Part shown: in pieces, positions 12,241-22,791 of the stretch
Numbering within the stretch: the first letter of the stretch is position 1
Layout: every line of letters begins with the position of its first letter
Source: Phanerodontia chrysosporium
Lineage: Eukaryota > Basidiomycota > Agaricomycetes > Polyporales > Phanerochaetaceae
Length of the DNA stretch: 64,000 nt
Reading direction: 5' to 3'
NCBI GenBank assembly: GCA_001910725.1
Contig: MJGA01000003.1
Location: forward strand, 1,674,001-1,738,000
Program-made: the position numbers and the translations under genes
The notes under the pieces: generated by a model
The model's input: the letters and a program-made list of their open reading frames with translations, nothing else
What the model was told of the DNA's origin: nothing
Databases searched by the model: none

Positions 12241-12493
12241 TCGGACCATGCCTTCCGGATCCCATACACATCGTTTACATCTGTAGCAAAGACAGGACTT
12301 GCTGTTGGACCATGTGGTTGCAAGGTCCCTTTCTAACTTACTTGCGACAGTATGCAAGGGACTTGTATTCGAGATGAACATGATTTATGTACGACAATGC
12401 ACAACACAGCAACAGATCGGAAGAGGCAATGGAGAAGGTAACAAGTACAAAAATGGCGACAAGGGAGTAAGAGATGAGAAACCAAGGACCCGA

Positions 12494-14392
12494 CTACTGT
12501 CCAAAGCTGAAACCACCTGGCGGAGGAGCAGCGCCATCTTGGTTGAACTATCGATGACTCGCGTCAGCCGTCAATCTCATAGGGCAGAGATCCTGTACTC
12601 ACCGCAAAGGCACCGGAAGCGTCGACATTAGGCGCGCTAATGGCAGCGTCGACATCCTCGTCGTCGGGGAAATACTTGTCCATGATGTTAAACGCCTTCT
12701 TGTAAATATCGAGGTTGTCATGTTGTTGGAGGTTGTGGATGGTAAGCATACCACCAGCCTCCTCGACGTAGACGGCGTATTGATTGACGGCACCCGGACC
12801 CGCGGCCTGCTTGTCCATCTCGCCGACTTTGAGGATGTTATCCAAGCCATCAAGAGCGACCTGAATGATCTTGTTGTCCATCATGGTCAAGAGATCGCAA
12901 AGGGGTTTGATGCAGCCCTGCGAGACGAGATAGCGGATGATAGACGGCTCCTGAAGACCGCCAGAAGTTGCGTTCGATATAGCCCAGCAAGCTTCCTTAC
13001 GCGTCTTGAAGTCGGCGTTTTGGAGGATGTTGATAAGTGGCGGAATGATGTTCGCGTCAATGACAGCCTGAATCTGAGGCGGAGAGCCTGCGGTGATGTT
13101 TGAAATAGTCCAGCAAGCTTCCTTCCGAATTCCCTCCTTAGGAGACGAGAGAAGGGACAGGAGTGCGGGGAGAGCGCCTGATGCGATGACAACTTGGGTT
13201 TGCATGTCGTCGCCAGTCACAATGTTGCCAACCGAGCGAAGAGCGGGAGTTTGGACGGTTGTAGAAGGGTGCATGAGCAGATCGACAAGCCTCCGGCATA
13301 CACCAGACTCGATAACAGCCTGGATCTTGTCGTTCGAACCGTCCGACAGGTATGAAATCGCCCAGCAGGCATCAATCAGGATCTCGTCGTCGAGGGAGTA
13401 GATGAGCTTGGTGAGGACAGTGAGAGCAGGCGAAATCTATTGGATCATGGTCAACCTGGGCATTTGCGGGGATGTAGCAGTAAGCGTACCAAATCCCAGT
13501 CTGGCTGAGGAGACTTGCCCCTGCAGAAGTTGCTCAACGTCCAGGTAGCATTCCGAAGCATGCTCAGCTTGTGGTTCTCGCTCAAAAGAGCCAGGAGGGG
13601 ACGAAGGGCGCCCTGTTGCAGGACGTAATCGCGGCATTGTGGACTGTCACCTGCGATATTGCCGAGAGCCCAAACCGCCTGCTCCCGCACGTCGTTGACG
13701 GGAGACGAAAGCAGCTTGATGAACTCTGGAACAGCTCCTGCACCAATCACGGTCTGAGTGTGGTCGGCTGTGCCGGACGCGATATTTGTGAGCGCCCAGG
13801 CGGCCTCGAACTGCGAACACGAGGTGTAAGCGACATAACAACTTTTTTTCACCAGACAGACCCGCACCTGAAGCATCGGATTGTCACCGCGAAGGAACTC
13901 GACGAAGCGCGGGACGACGCCGCATTCAATGACGCGTTCAATCGGAGGGTTCTTCTCCTTCGAGAGCAGCTTACGGAATTTAGTCGTAGCATCGAGCTGA
14001 CGTTCGGGATCGTTGGAGAAGACATCGTTGATCATGTCCTCAGCGAGCTAGTTTCACCTTTAGCACGCCCATATATAAAGTAGCAAACACGATGTGACGC
14101 ACGGGAGACTCTCCCCATGTAGCTGCAGACTCCTCATCGTCGCTGTCGGCATCCGTGGTCGGAAGGAAGTTACGCCTCTTGGAGATGTTCTCCTCGCGCT
14201 TTTGCCTCCTGATCTCGACTTGCTGCTCCTCGCGCCGGCGGCGCAGGTCGTCGGCCTTCAGGCCACCCTTGTTTTTGTAATCTGGAACAGTGGCGGATCA
14301 GTGCCATCGGGGGAGAGAACGTGGACGAGACAGGGAGGGCGAAAGTGCACGTCACACGTACCGTTTCTGCGGTGAGCGAGACGGGACTCCAT
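12494..14392 (-). CDS. SRP1: Importin subunit alpha (karyopherin alpha, Srp1)
   Basis: Adaptor that binds classical nuclear localisation signals through armadillo repeats and importin beta through its N-terminal IBB domain. Six exons (5' to 3'): 14362-14392, 14103-14281, 13868-14047, 13490-13810, 12603-13436, 12494-12547; 532 residues, the usual length. The IBB domain is seen as [19 protein letters not shown] followed by [11 protein letters not shown]. About ten armadillo repeats follow with the NLS-binding Trp/Asn pattern ([77 protein letters not shown]). The tail is a short Gly/Pro-rich peptide ending FSFGQ. Convergent with LSM5. Confidence 0.96.
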
Positions 14393-14598
14393 GGTGGTAG
14401 TTGCGGTAAGAAGTGAAGATGGATCTGTGGACAAGGGTTGCGCGACTAGAGATCAGGCGGGCCTCTAAAAGAGGTCGTCACGCTCGCGTGGCCCCTAGTC
14501 ACAACCTCCTCTCGCGTTCAGCGTCACGCCAGGCTTTTCACTGCAGTGGCCATACGATTCTCCATCTCCTTACTTTGTTAATAGTACATGCTAATGCT

Positions 14599-15684
14599 CT
14601 ACATAACACGCTTGGGTTCTCCGTCAAGGAAGGCCTTGATATTGTCCACGGTCTGCGACCAAAAGACCTAGACAAAAAGGAATTGAGGTCACTGCGCGTC
14701 CCAAGTATACAAGTGGTAACCACACCGAATCACCTTGTAATTGTCATCGCTGACGTAGCCCATGTGTGGCGATAGGGTAACATTGTGCAGATCTCGCAAA
14801 GGATGGTCCAGCGGGAGAGGTTCTACATCGAATACGTCCAATCCTGCACCCGCAATCTTCTTTGCCTGCAAGATCTGCACCAAGGCCTGCTCGTCAACGA
14901 TGGGTCCTCGGGATGTGTTGATGAACAGGGCCGTCGATTTCATGAGCGCAAGGTCCTCCTTTGTGATAAGGTGTCGGGTTCGTTCCGACAGGACCATGTG
15001 GATGGACACAATGTCGCTGCGCCTCATGAGCTCCTCCTTAGTGGCAACGAAGGTCACCCCAGCCTGCGCTGCACGCTCAGGCGTGAGATTGGGCGACCAT
15101 CCAATTACCTCCATATCAAAAGCTTTCGCAATCTGAAGCGTAGTCAGCATGCAACTTCATTTCCTTCACAAGAAAATGCTCACCTTTGCGGTCTGGCCGC
15201 CGAGTCTTCCAACTCCCACCAGACCCAATGTCTTGCCAGCAAGGCCCACAGGGATAGTGGATTGCCACAGCTGACGACGAGCCTTGACACCTGCATCCTC
15301 CAAAGTGAGATGCCGGGCTGTCCCGAGGATAAGAGCCCAAATGTGCTCCAGCGTCGAATTTCCTCCGCTACCCGTTCCGCAGACTACGATGCCCTTTGTC
15401 TTCGCATGCCCGATGTTAATCCCGGCATTCCACATGCCCGTCGTCGCGATGAGCTTCAAGTTGGGCAAGCGGTCCAACAAGGACGCGGGAAACTTGGTAC
15501 GCTCGCGCATCGCGCATATAATCGTGTAGGGTTTAAGTCGTTCGACGAGAGCATCTTCGTCGTGCAATGTCTCGATATACGTGTCGACCTTGACACGTCC
15601 TTGCAAGATTGACCAGTCCGCGAACATGTGCGAGACACGCTGGTAGTCGTCCAGCACTGCGACCCTGACAGGCTCTTGGGACAT
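14599..15684 (-). CDS. D-isomer-specific 2-hydroxyacid dehydrogenase
   Basis: NAD(P)-dependent oxidoreductase acting on a D-2-hydroxy acid. Three exons: 15184-15684, 14734-15132, 14599-14667; 322 residues. The Rossmann motif GLVGVGRLG is at about residue 155. Catalytic residues are in place: Arg in INTSRGPIVDE, Glu in GAGLDVFDVEPLP, His in LSPHMGYVS. The last exon ends in a short helical tail. Substrate cannot be told from sequence; glyoxylate/hydroxypyruvate reductase or phosphoglycerate-dehydrogenase-like activity are both possible. The start ATG precedes VRVAVLDDYQ, a normal beginning for this fungal subfamily. Confidence 0.9.
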
Positions 15685-15985
15685 CGTGTAGGTTGCTGCG
15701 TGGGATGGAGGCCTTGGAAAACGCGTACGAAGTTTGGAAGTCTCTGCGTGCTATTAGTACAATCCAACGGCATCATCTGTCCTGATTCAGTTTCAAGGAG
15801 AAATGATAGTGCTAGCTTCACGAAGACTTAGCTACGCATTGGGAATAGCGTCATATGACGTCTTCGAGTCTCAGATTCTATTGCCCTCTCACGCTGAGCT
15901 GAATAGGGAACCAGAGAATAACACATTGTGCAACGGTCCAATGTCAGAGTATAAACTACAAGTAAGCTTCAGCGACGACGCTACT
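15685..15985. other. Spacer between dehydrogenase promoter and RPN2 3' end
   Basis: 300 bp with no coding signal. It should contain the dehydrogenase promoter and leader and the RPN2 3' UTR, both read on the minus strand. Confidence 0.35.
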
Positions 15986-18900
15986 TCACGTATCTTGGTC
16001 GAAGGGGTACTGCAGCGGTAAACGTTTATCAGCGTAGCCCATGGAGGAGACCTCCGAACGCACCTCAAATGGCTCTGGAGGGTCAGCTTCCGGAGCGTTC
16101 TCATCCAGCGATATGTGCAAGTCTGCGGGAACATGCTCCTGTGTAGCAGTAGCCGCTTGAGTCGTGAACTCAATGTATTCAGGCGGCTGTTCTGGATGTT
16201 GGTCCGCGAGGATGAGGATGCCGCCGCCTCCACCGAATTTCTCGAGGTTCGCCAGAGCACTCGCTGTTGCTTGACCCTTCCGCGGCGCGTGTGCCGATAC
16301 AGCGCGCACAGGCTGGTAGCGGCAGTCGGCAGGGAAGCTGACGTACGCCATTTGTGCAGGGGTGACGCGAGAAAAGTTGGGCAGCTTCTGGAAGTTGGGC
16401 TCTGGGAGATTTGAGGACTCGGGCAGGTTGGAGATGGAACCCGAAAGAGGCGACACGTCCCCATGTTTGTCGGTTGCCGCGGCTTCGTCTTTCATTTCAA
16501 CGTCGCCATCTTTCTGCTTACGGAGAATGACCAGCTTCAGCGAGGAGTTGTACCGGCACTATTGAAAACGCACCGTCTCTGTGGTCTCACCCTCTCCAGC
16601 AGCCTTCTTCTTCTCCCTTGCCTTGGCCTTAGCAGTTGTTGACAAAACTGCGGTAGCTACCTTCGTGACGGTCTCCTTCTTCGGAGGTTGCATGGGTTGC
16701 GGGTATGCAAACAGGCTTGGCTTAGCATTCGACAGGAACTCGAATTTCGGTGCCTGGAGAGATTCAGAGATGGGTCATAGGTCAGAGGCGAACACCTGTA
16801 ACCACTCACCCGCAACGAGGCATCAAGACCGATGATTCCAGTTGGCTCAAAAGCCAGCGATGCACAGTGAGCCAAAGGATACCAATACCAGAACTGGCAA
16901 AACAAGACCATGCCGACGATAGCACTCGTCTTCCGGCTTCCAGCGCGGCTTTGCAGTGTGATAGTGACGTTTCGGCCACCGGCGTCGATGAGGCCTTGAC
17001 CGAGGGTGGCACCAAACCGAGCCATCGGGTCTTCATGCTTGTTGCCGATGACCTTATTGTACGCTTGGCGGACGGACGCGATTGCGGGCGACACAGCTTC
17101 GGAATGCTGCACGAGGATCATGCCGAGGGCGACGTAGGCACCCTGGCGAACGAAGTCAACGCTGTCCTTGGTCATGGGCTCGAGAATGTCAATAGCATCT
17201 TGAAGGCCAGTGCCTGCGCAAGCAATACCAAGAGCCAGTGTGGCGCCACACCGCACGTGAGGGTTATAGCTCTCGCTAAGAAGCTGTACAATACGCGGGA
17301 CTTGCGAAGGGTTCTTGAAGAGAAGGAAAGCAAGTGCTGTGACCGCTGCCCTTCGGACGTCATCGGAAGTGTCAGAGACAGCAACGTGCAGCAGCTTGCG
17401 AATGGCAGCGTTATCAGAGGTGCCAGCGTACGCTAGCGCCAAGGTGTAAACACCACCGTAGCGGAGAATGGGATCCTGACCAGATCATCAGTACACGATC
17501 TCACCTACAGAAGTAAACCGTACCTTGTCACCGAGAAGCTCGTTCGCCATCGTGTCCGCCTGCTCTTGTCTGCCGTAGTAGATGAACGCGAGACCGACCG
17601 CGAGACCACGGATGATCTTCTCATGCTGCGTCTCGCGAGCATATGTGAGCATCTCCTCTGCGCAGTGTGCATCCCCGGTCCCCAGCATGACAAGACCCAT
17701 GGCATAACCAGCCGCTTCTCCAGAGACGGCGGAGTCATTGAATAGTGTCTGCTTGAGGTCTTCATACGCGTCCATGTTCTTGCCCCCCATGCCTGCGATA
17801 CCGAGACCAAGAGCAGCTCCATGCTGCACGACCTCGTTCTGCGCTGTCCGAAGGGTTTCGCGGAGATATCCCTCAACCTGGCGGCCACTTCCACACCCGG
17901 CGTTTATTAGACCCAGAGCGAACAGTGCACCGCCTTCGGAGTAAACAGCGCCTGGGATTCCGCTCTCGACTCCTTGCTGGGGCAGGTAAGGTCCAAGGAT
18001 GTTCATGCCCTCCGCGAAATGACCTTTATGGATGACACCAAGACCCGCGGTCGCGCTGAACTTCGCCCAGTTCGACGCCAGCGCAAGCCATTCCAGATTT
18101 TCACGAAGAAAAGTATCTGAGGTAGTGCCTGCATGCATGAAAGCGTTCTGCAAGGTGAGTGCGTTGTGGTAGATCGACGAACGACCTTCCAAGTAGTCCT
18201 GTACCACTAGTTCAGGCATCAAAACTATCGACGCAGGAAAGGCATACCTTGGAATGCTTCAGGATCAACATGTCGGTCTTGTTGTTCCTCTTCAAAAACT
18301 CAAGGTAGAGCTTGACGGGCTCCTGGCCTGCCAAAATCTCACGGATGCGGTCGTAGATTTCCTTCGTCTCCTGGAAGCTTATTAGATGTCATGTCAGACG
18401 TAAGGATCGACGAACGTACGCCATCACCCTCTGGAAGCTCGTTGCGGATGCTCTCCAGGAAATCTTGTGCACCGCCTTCCACAAGATCGAATGCGAGCTG
18501 GTACGCGAGGAGTTTGTCGCCAGGTACAAACGAGGTGAGAAATGGTATAGTAAGCTCAGGCGAGCCTAATGATACGAGCAGGCGGGTAACAGAGTGGACA
18601 TGTGTCGAGTGGTCCTTGCTGGATGGGAGGGGAAAGAGTGGAAGAAGGAACTTGAGGACTTCGTTACGGTACAACAGGGAGAAGCCCGTGTCGAGGACGG
18701 CATCCATAGCGTAGGAGAGAAGTGAGACATCGTGGGTCTTCTTGTAGATGCTCTGGACAATGTCGAGGCGGTGGGATTCAAGAGCGATACCGATGGCCTA
18801 TGGGACCATGAACACCGTATACTTGGTGACAGAACACCAAACTCACCTGTCGGTATTCGCCTTCCTGAATGCACCGGCGCAAGATACCTTCAATGATACC

Positions 18901-19419
18901 TTGCAGCTTAGGATCAACTTTCTCTCCACCACTCTTCTCCTTAGACCTTGCGTCGACATAACGGTCAATAGCCTTGGCTGTACAGGGAGCAAGTATGAGC
19001 ACTAGAGCTGCGCGTAGCTCAAGAACACGTACATATCACTGTTTCAACATACTCCTCCGCTCCTGGTGTGAGTCCCTCGGCATCAAATGCGCTTCCTGCA
19101 CTCAAAGCGAACGACAAGGCTTCGTCATACTCTCCCAAATAGTAGTAGACTTTGCTTGCAAGCAACGCGGCAGAGTTTCGTGCGTCAACAGAGAGATCCT
19201 CGCTTTCATAAAGCGACTCGCTGTATATTGTGACCTCAATGAATACTAAGTATGGGGATATAAAGCAAGAACGTACATGAGCTCAATCTGCTCAGATATT
19301 TCCGCCCAGAACTGGGGTACGAGGGTGTTGAGAGACTTGAGGGCGTGCTCACGGAGCAAAGGCTCCGGCTCTGAGAGCAAGGCAAGTACGCCAGCGGCGG
19401 AGGACTGCATGCGCACCAT
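15986..19419 (-). CDS. RPN2: 26S proteasome regulatory subunit Rpn2 (PSMD1)
   Basis: Largest non-ATPase subunit of the proteasome base; scaffold that holds the ubiquitin receptor Rpn13. Nine exons: 19277-19419, 19033-19220, 18847-18977, 18420-18797, 18248-18370, 17524-18198, 16810-17475, 16574-16753, 15986-16513; 1003 residues, slightly longer than yeast Rpn2. The N-terminal rod is followed by the ring of PC repeats (GAALGLGIAGMG, AGYAMGLVMLG, RGLAVGLAFIYYG, GVYTLALAYAGT, CGATLALGIACAG, GAYVALGMIL, FGATLGQGLIDAGG). A Lys/Ala-rich linker comes next, then the C-terminal domain and an acidic tail ending with a YPFDQ motif, the likely Rpn13 contact in this family. It is divergent from COX13. Confidence 0.96.
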
Positions 19420-19605
19420 GCTGGGCGTGGTAGACGTGAAGGGAGAACAGGTGCAGATGGAATGTGCGTACGCGTCAGCGAACGGTGAACGCGTCGTCGG
19501 CGTCTAGAGCATCCATATCAGGAGTGTATTACATAAGCACGCCTCACCGAGGTCTCCCGCCGCTCAGAACGCCTCCTCAGAAACGCACTCTAGTTTAACC
19601 CCAAG
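19420..19605. promoter_or_regulatory. Shared bidirectional promoter RPN2 / COX13 with two ACGCGT boxes
   Basis: 186 bp between divergent start codons. Two ACGCGT hexamers lie at 19470-19475 and 19489-19494. That sequence is the MluI cell-cycle box bound by MBF in yeasts; whether it acts here is unknown. Confidence 0.4.
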
Positions 19606-20257
19606 ATGTCCATGCTCTTCCGTCGTCAGCTCCTCCGCGCTGCACCTCGCGCGCGCACTTTTGCCAGCTCCGCTGGCGACGCCGCCAAGAACAGCTGGCA
19701 GGCGCAGCAGGACGCCGCTCGCGCTCACGCAGCAGGTACGGTCGCGCCAGACAATATATACCTCACAACTCCTAAATGACCTGTCTACAGAGACCGCCGA
19801 CCTCTGGAGGAAGATCAGGTATACTTCTTTATTACTAAATGTCCAGTCTTGAGTTGACTTCGTCTCTTCAGCTACTACGTCTGCATCCCTGGCAGTGAGT
19901 AACCCCAGTTCCCGACCGTGGCCGGAATTATTCTGAAGCAATCACATAGTCGTTGTCGCCACCGCTTGGACCTACCGCGTTGAGAAGGATCACGCGGAGC
20001 ACGAGGAGCACCTCAAGCACGAGAACGGCGGCAAGCTCCCCGAGCCCCCTGCCTACGAGTACTTGAACATCCGCCGTATGTCATGGTGTTCCCTATTTCA
20101 CGACAATTACTGATAATGCCCCAGACCGTCCCTTCCCCTGGGGCATGAACTCTCTGTTCTTCAACCCTGAGGTGAGTCCCGGTGCCGTGTCGCCTGCTTT
20201 CTCGCTTCCTCACGCTCTAAATTCCAGGTCAACAAGGATATGGCTGCTGAGGAATAA
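19606..20257 (+). CDS. COX13: Cytochrome c oxidase subunit VIa (Cox13)
   Basis: Nuclear-encoded small subunit of respiratory complex IV, in the inner mitochondrial membrane. Six exons: 19606-19735, 19791-19818, 19872-19894, 19950-20075, 20125-20171, 20228-20257; 127 residues. An Arg/Ala-rich presequence (LFRRQLLRAAPRARTFASS) is followed by ETADLWRKISYYVCIPG, the single membrane segment, and the family end AYEYLNIRHRPFPWGMNSLF. Several exons are under 50 nt, but each junction keeps the family sequence. Confidence 0.95.
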
Positions 20258-20430
20258 TTGTGTCTGTCTAAGAATGACAATTTTCTTGTTTCTTCTTGAA
20301 CGTCTCACAATGAATCGTTGCAATGCGGTGAGCAATGTCAAATGGGTATCTTAAAAATCAGTAGTGTCCAGGTACTACACGCTTGAACGAAGGTCTGTGT
20401 AAGAGGAAGCACGACGCCGAAAGTCAGCAC

Positions 20431-21326
20431 CTAAAGCACTACCCAAGCCCCCACTAGCATCCCAGTGGCGACGAAAGCGAGGCCAGCAACGTGCATCGAC
20501 ACTGGCCTTGCGACCTGGAACGCCGCGTTTGACGACCTAGAACAGTCTTCGTTAATGTCTCGAACCATCCTAAGCGCGTGATTGAACTGTACCCAGTAGG
20601 AGTCGCGGATCCGGTGGGTGTACTCGACGTTGTGCTCGACGAGTCTGTTGCTGTCGCGAGCGAAGCAACGTCGCCTGTCGCGACTGTGTACACTGACCCG
20701 GCAAAGGTGGTGGCCACCCCAAACCCGCTAGTCGCAAGGGTAATTGCCTCACCCCCAGCGGAGGTCACGACAGTTGCGACTGATCCTCCAAAGGCTGCCA
20801 GACAGAAGGTCAAATTACGGCCACAACCGTGGAGAGACATGGGCACGTACAGGTAACACGCGTGAACACGGAGCCGGCTGAGATGTGAGGTGAGTCCTTG
20901 TAACTTTCGCTATAATTATTCATATGACTTGCCTCCAGAAGTCACATCGGTGAAGACAGAGGCAGCTGCAGGGCTATGAGCGACATGTCGTTCGATCTGT
21001 CTTGTGTGACATACCTCCTGAGGTGGCATCGGAGAAGACGGAGGCGGCTGAAGGGGAAGGTCAGTTGGGCATCAAGCCGACCTGGGAGGATCACACACCA
21101 CCCGAGGTAGCTTCTGAGAATATAGACCCTGCTCCAGCAGTGCCTACAGAGAGGCGGAACCAATATCTGAAGTTATGGAGTCAAAGACTGTTTGAAACGA
21201 TGTCAGTATGGCTGGATGGATGAGGATGCCGCGGGACGTGCCTTGACGCTTCTCCTGGTGGGCAGCGGCGGGTGCGGCGAGGGCGAGGAGATAGAGAGCA
21301 GCTGCGAGGGCGAGTCGGGAGAACAT
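20431..21326 (-). CDS. Ser/Thr-rich GPI-anchor-type surface protein with repeated exons
   Basis: No family recognised. Modelled as seven exons: 21242-21326, 21099-21143, 21015-21047, 20933-20965, 20851-20877, 20593-20794, 20431-20536; 176 residues, in frame. The N-terminus is a clear signal peptide (LALAAALYLLALAAPAAA). Then comes an 11-residue repeat of the type AASVFSDATSG, one copy per small exon (IFSEATSG, AASVFSDATSG, AASVFTDVTSG, GSVFTRVT). A Ser/Thr/Gly-rich region rich in GSVYTVATGD-like sequence follows. The last exon ends in a hydrophobic tail (VAGLAFVATGMLVGAWVVL) preceded by small residues, as for GPI attachment. Two introns need GC donors (at 21241 and 20932). Expression and cell-wall role are inference; the N-terminal intron model is the least certain part. 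Confidence 0.66.
20851..21143 (-). repeat. Tandem duplicated 27-45 nt exons coding AASVF(S/T)D(A/V)TSG units
   Basis: Exons 20933-20965 and 21015-21047 are both 33 nt and match at 26 of 33 positions. Exons 21099-21143 and 20851-20877 encode related units. All the introns between them fall in phase 1, so any unit can be added or lost without breaking the frame. Confidence 0.65.
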
Positions 21327-21591
21327 GGCGAGGTGGGGGAGAGGAGTAGAGAGGAGTAGCAGTATAAGTAGTGGAGGGCTGTCTGCGGTTGGCTGTGCAG
21401 TGCTAGCTGTGTGGCCGGGGGCTCACCCTCGGAAGAGAGCTCCGAGCCTGAGCGCGATCGGAAGCGCGTCGTCGTCTGCCTCATAACGTCACAGCGCTCA
21501 CGGTACCGCCTCGGCATTCTCCGGCCTCTCGCTGCTCACGTCCTCGAGAAAGCTCTCGCCTGGTATCGATCTCCCTCAGACAACGACGACC

Positions 21592-22698
21592 ATGCCACGA
21601 GCCATCATCTCCCCCTCTGTTCTCGCCTCCGACTTTGGCCAGCTCACCGCCGAGTGCAAGCGCATGATCAAAGGCGGTGCGGAATGGCTGCATATGGGTC
21701 AGTGCTCTTCCGCGGTGTGCCTTCCGCAGCTCGCACTCATCCACCCTGTGCACAGATGTCATGGACGGGTACGCTGCCCTTATCCCTCTTTAGATGCACA
21801 CTAGACAAACACCCCGTTGCCTCGCGCAGGCACTTCGTGCCCAACATCACCATGGGTAAGCACCCTCGATCTCTTGTCGTCATCGCCCAGAATTCAAGGC
21901 CTCTTCGCTTCAGGCGCGCCCGTGCTTTCCTGTGTAGCCAAGGGCGTCCCGGGAATTTTCATGGATTGCCACATGATGGTGGCTGAACCGGAGAAGGCAT
22001 GTCTATCGTTTCTTCCACCCCGCAACACACTCGCTCACTAGCGGCATCTCGTCTCGCAGTGGGTAAACGACATTGCTGATGCAGGCGGCTCACTGTACTG
22101 CTTCCACCTTGAGGCTACTTGTTAGTGAGTTTCATAACACACGCGTCTCCCCACGCACTCAGACTCTATTTCCAGCCGATCCATTGTCGCTCATCGACGC
22201 TATCCATGAGCGCAAGATGAAGGCCGGTGTCGCTATCTCGCCAGACACACCTTCGACCGCGATCACGGACGAAGTAGGTGAAGCCGCTGACATGCTCCTT
22301 GTCATGACCGTGTACCCCGGTTTGTACCTACCCCTTGGCATGGCCCCGGATAACCTCGTTCCGCTGACATGCTGCGCATACACAGGCCGCGGGGGCCAGA
22401 AATTCTTGGAGCGCTGTGTTCCCAAAGTCGCTGAATTGCGTGCCCGGTTTCCGGAGAAGGATATTGAGGTCGACGGAGGCGTCGGTCCGAAGACGATCGA
22501 CGTCTGCGCCCATGCTGGTAATATCCCTCTGTGTATGCACCAGAAACGACAGCTGACGAGGTTCACCTTGCAACAGGCAGCAATGTTATTGTCGCAGGCA
22601 CGGCTATTTTCAACGATCCTCACCCGGAGAATGTCATTCAGGTCCTTAAGGACACAGTGAACCAGGCTCAGGCGAAGATAGCTGCCCGCGAGCAGTGA
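21592..22698 (+). CDS. RPE1: Ribulose-phosphate 3-epimerase
   Basis: Interconverts D-ribulose 5-phosphate and D-xylulose 5-phosphate in the pentose phosphate pathway; TIM barrel with a metal centre. Eight exons: 21592-21697, 21756-21768, 21830-21855, 21914-21996, 22060-22120, 22176-22319, 22386-22517, 22577-22698; 228 residues. Motifs seen: ISPSVLASDF, HMDVMDGHFVPNITMG (metal ligands), MDCHMMV, TVYPGRGGQKF, IEVDGGVGPKT, NVIVAGTAIF. Exon 2 is only 13 nt, coding the core of the MDVMDG motif. The intron after 21996 has a GC donor (gag aag|gcatgt), needed to join EPEK to WVNDIADAG. Divergent from the GPI-type protein. Confidence 0.95.
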
Positions 22699-22791
22699 GC
22701 AAGAATACTGTACGTGTCAGATAGGATACAGTGCTGGGAATACCCAATATCAAGCTTGTATAACATGAATAGAGATACAGGTTGACCTGTA

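Noticed and set aside
14785..15612. 275-residue frame on the plus strand
   Set aside because: It lies antisense to the D-2-hydroxyacid dehydrogenase, whose motifs and splice sites are clear; a shadow of its codon pattern.
16750..17436. 228-residue frame on the plus strand
   Set aside because: Antisense to the PC-repeat region of RPN2 and without own motifs.
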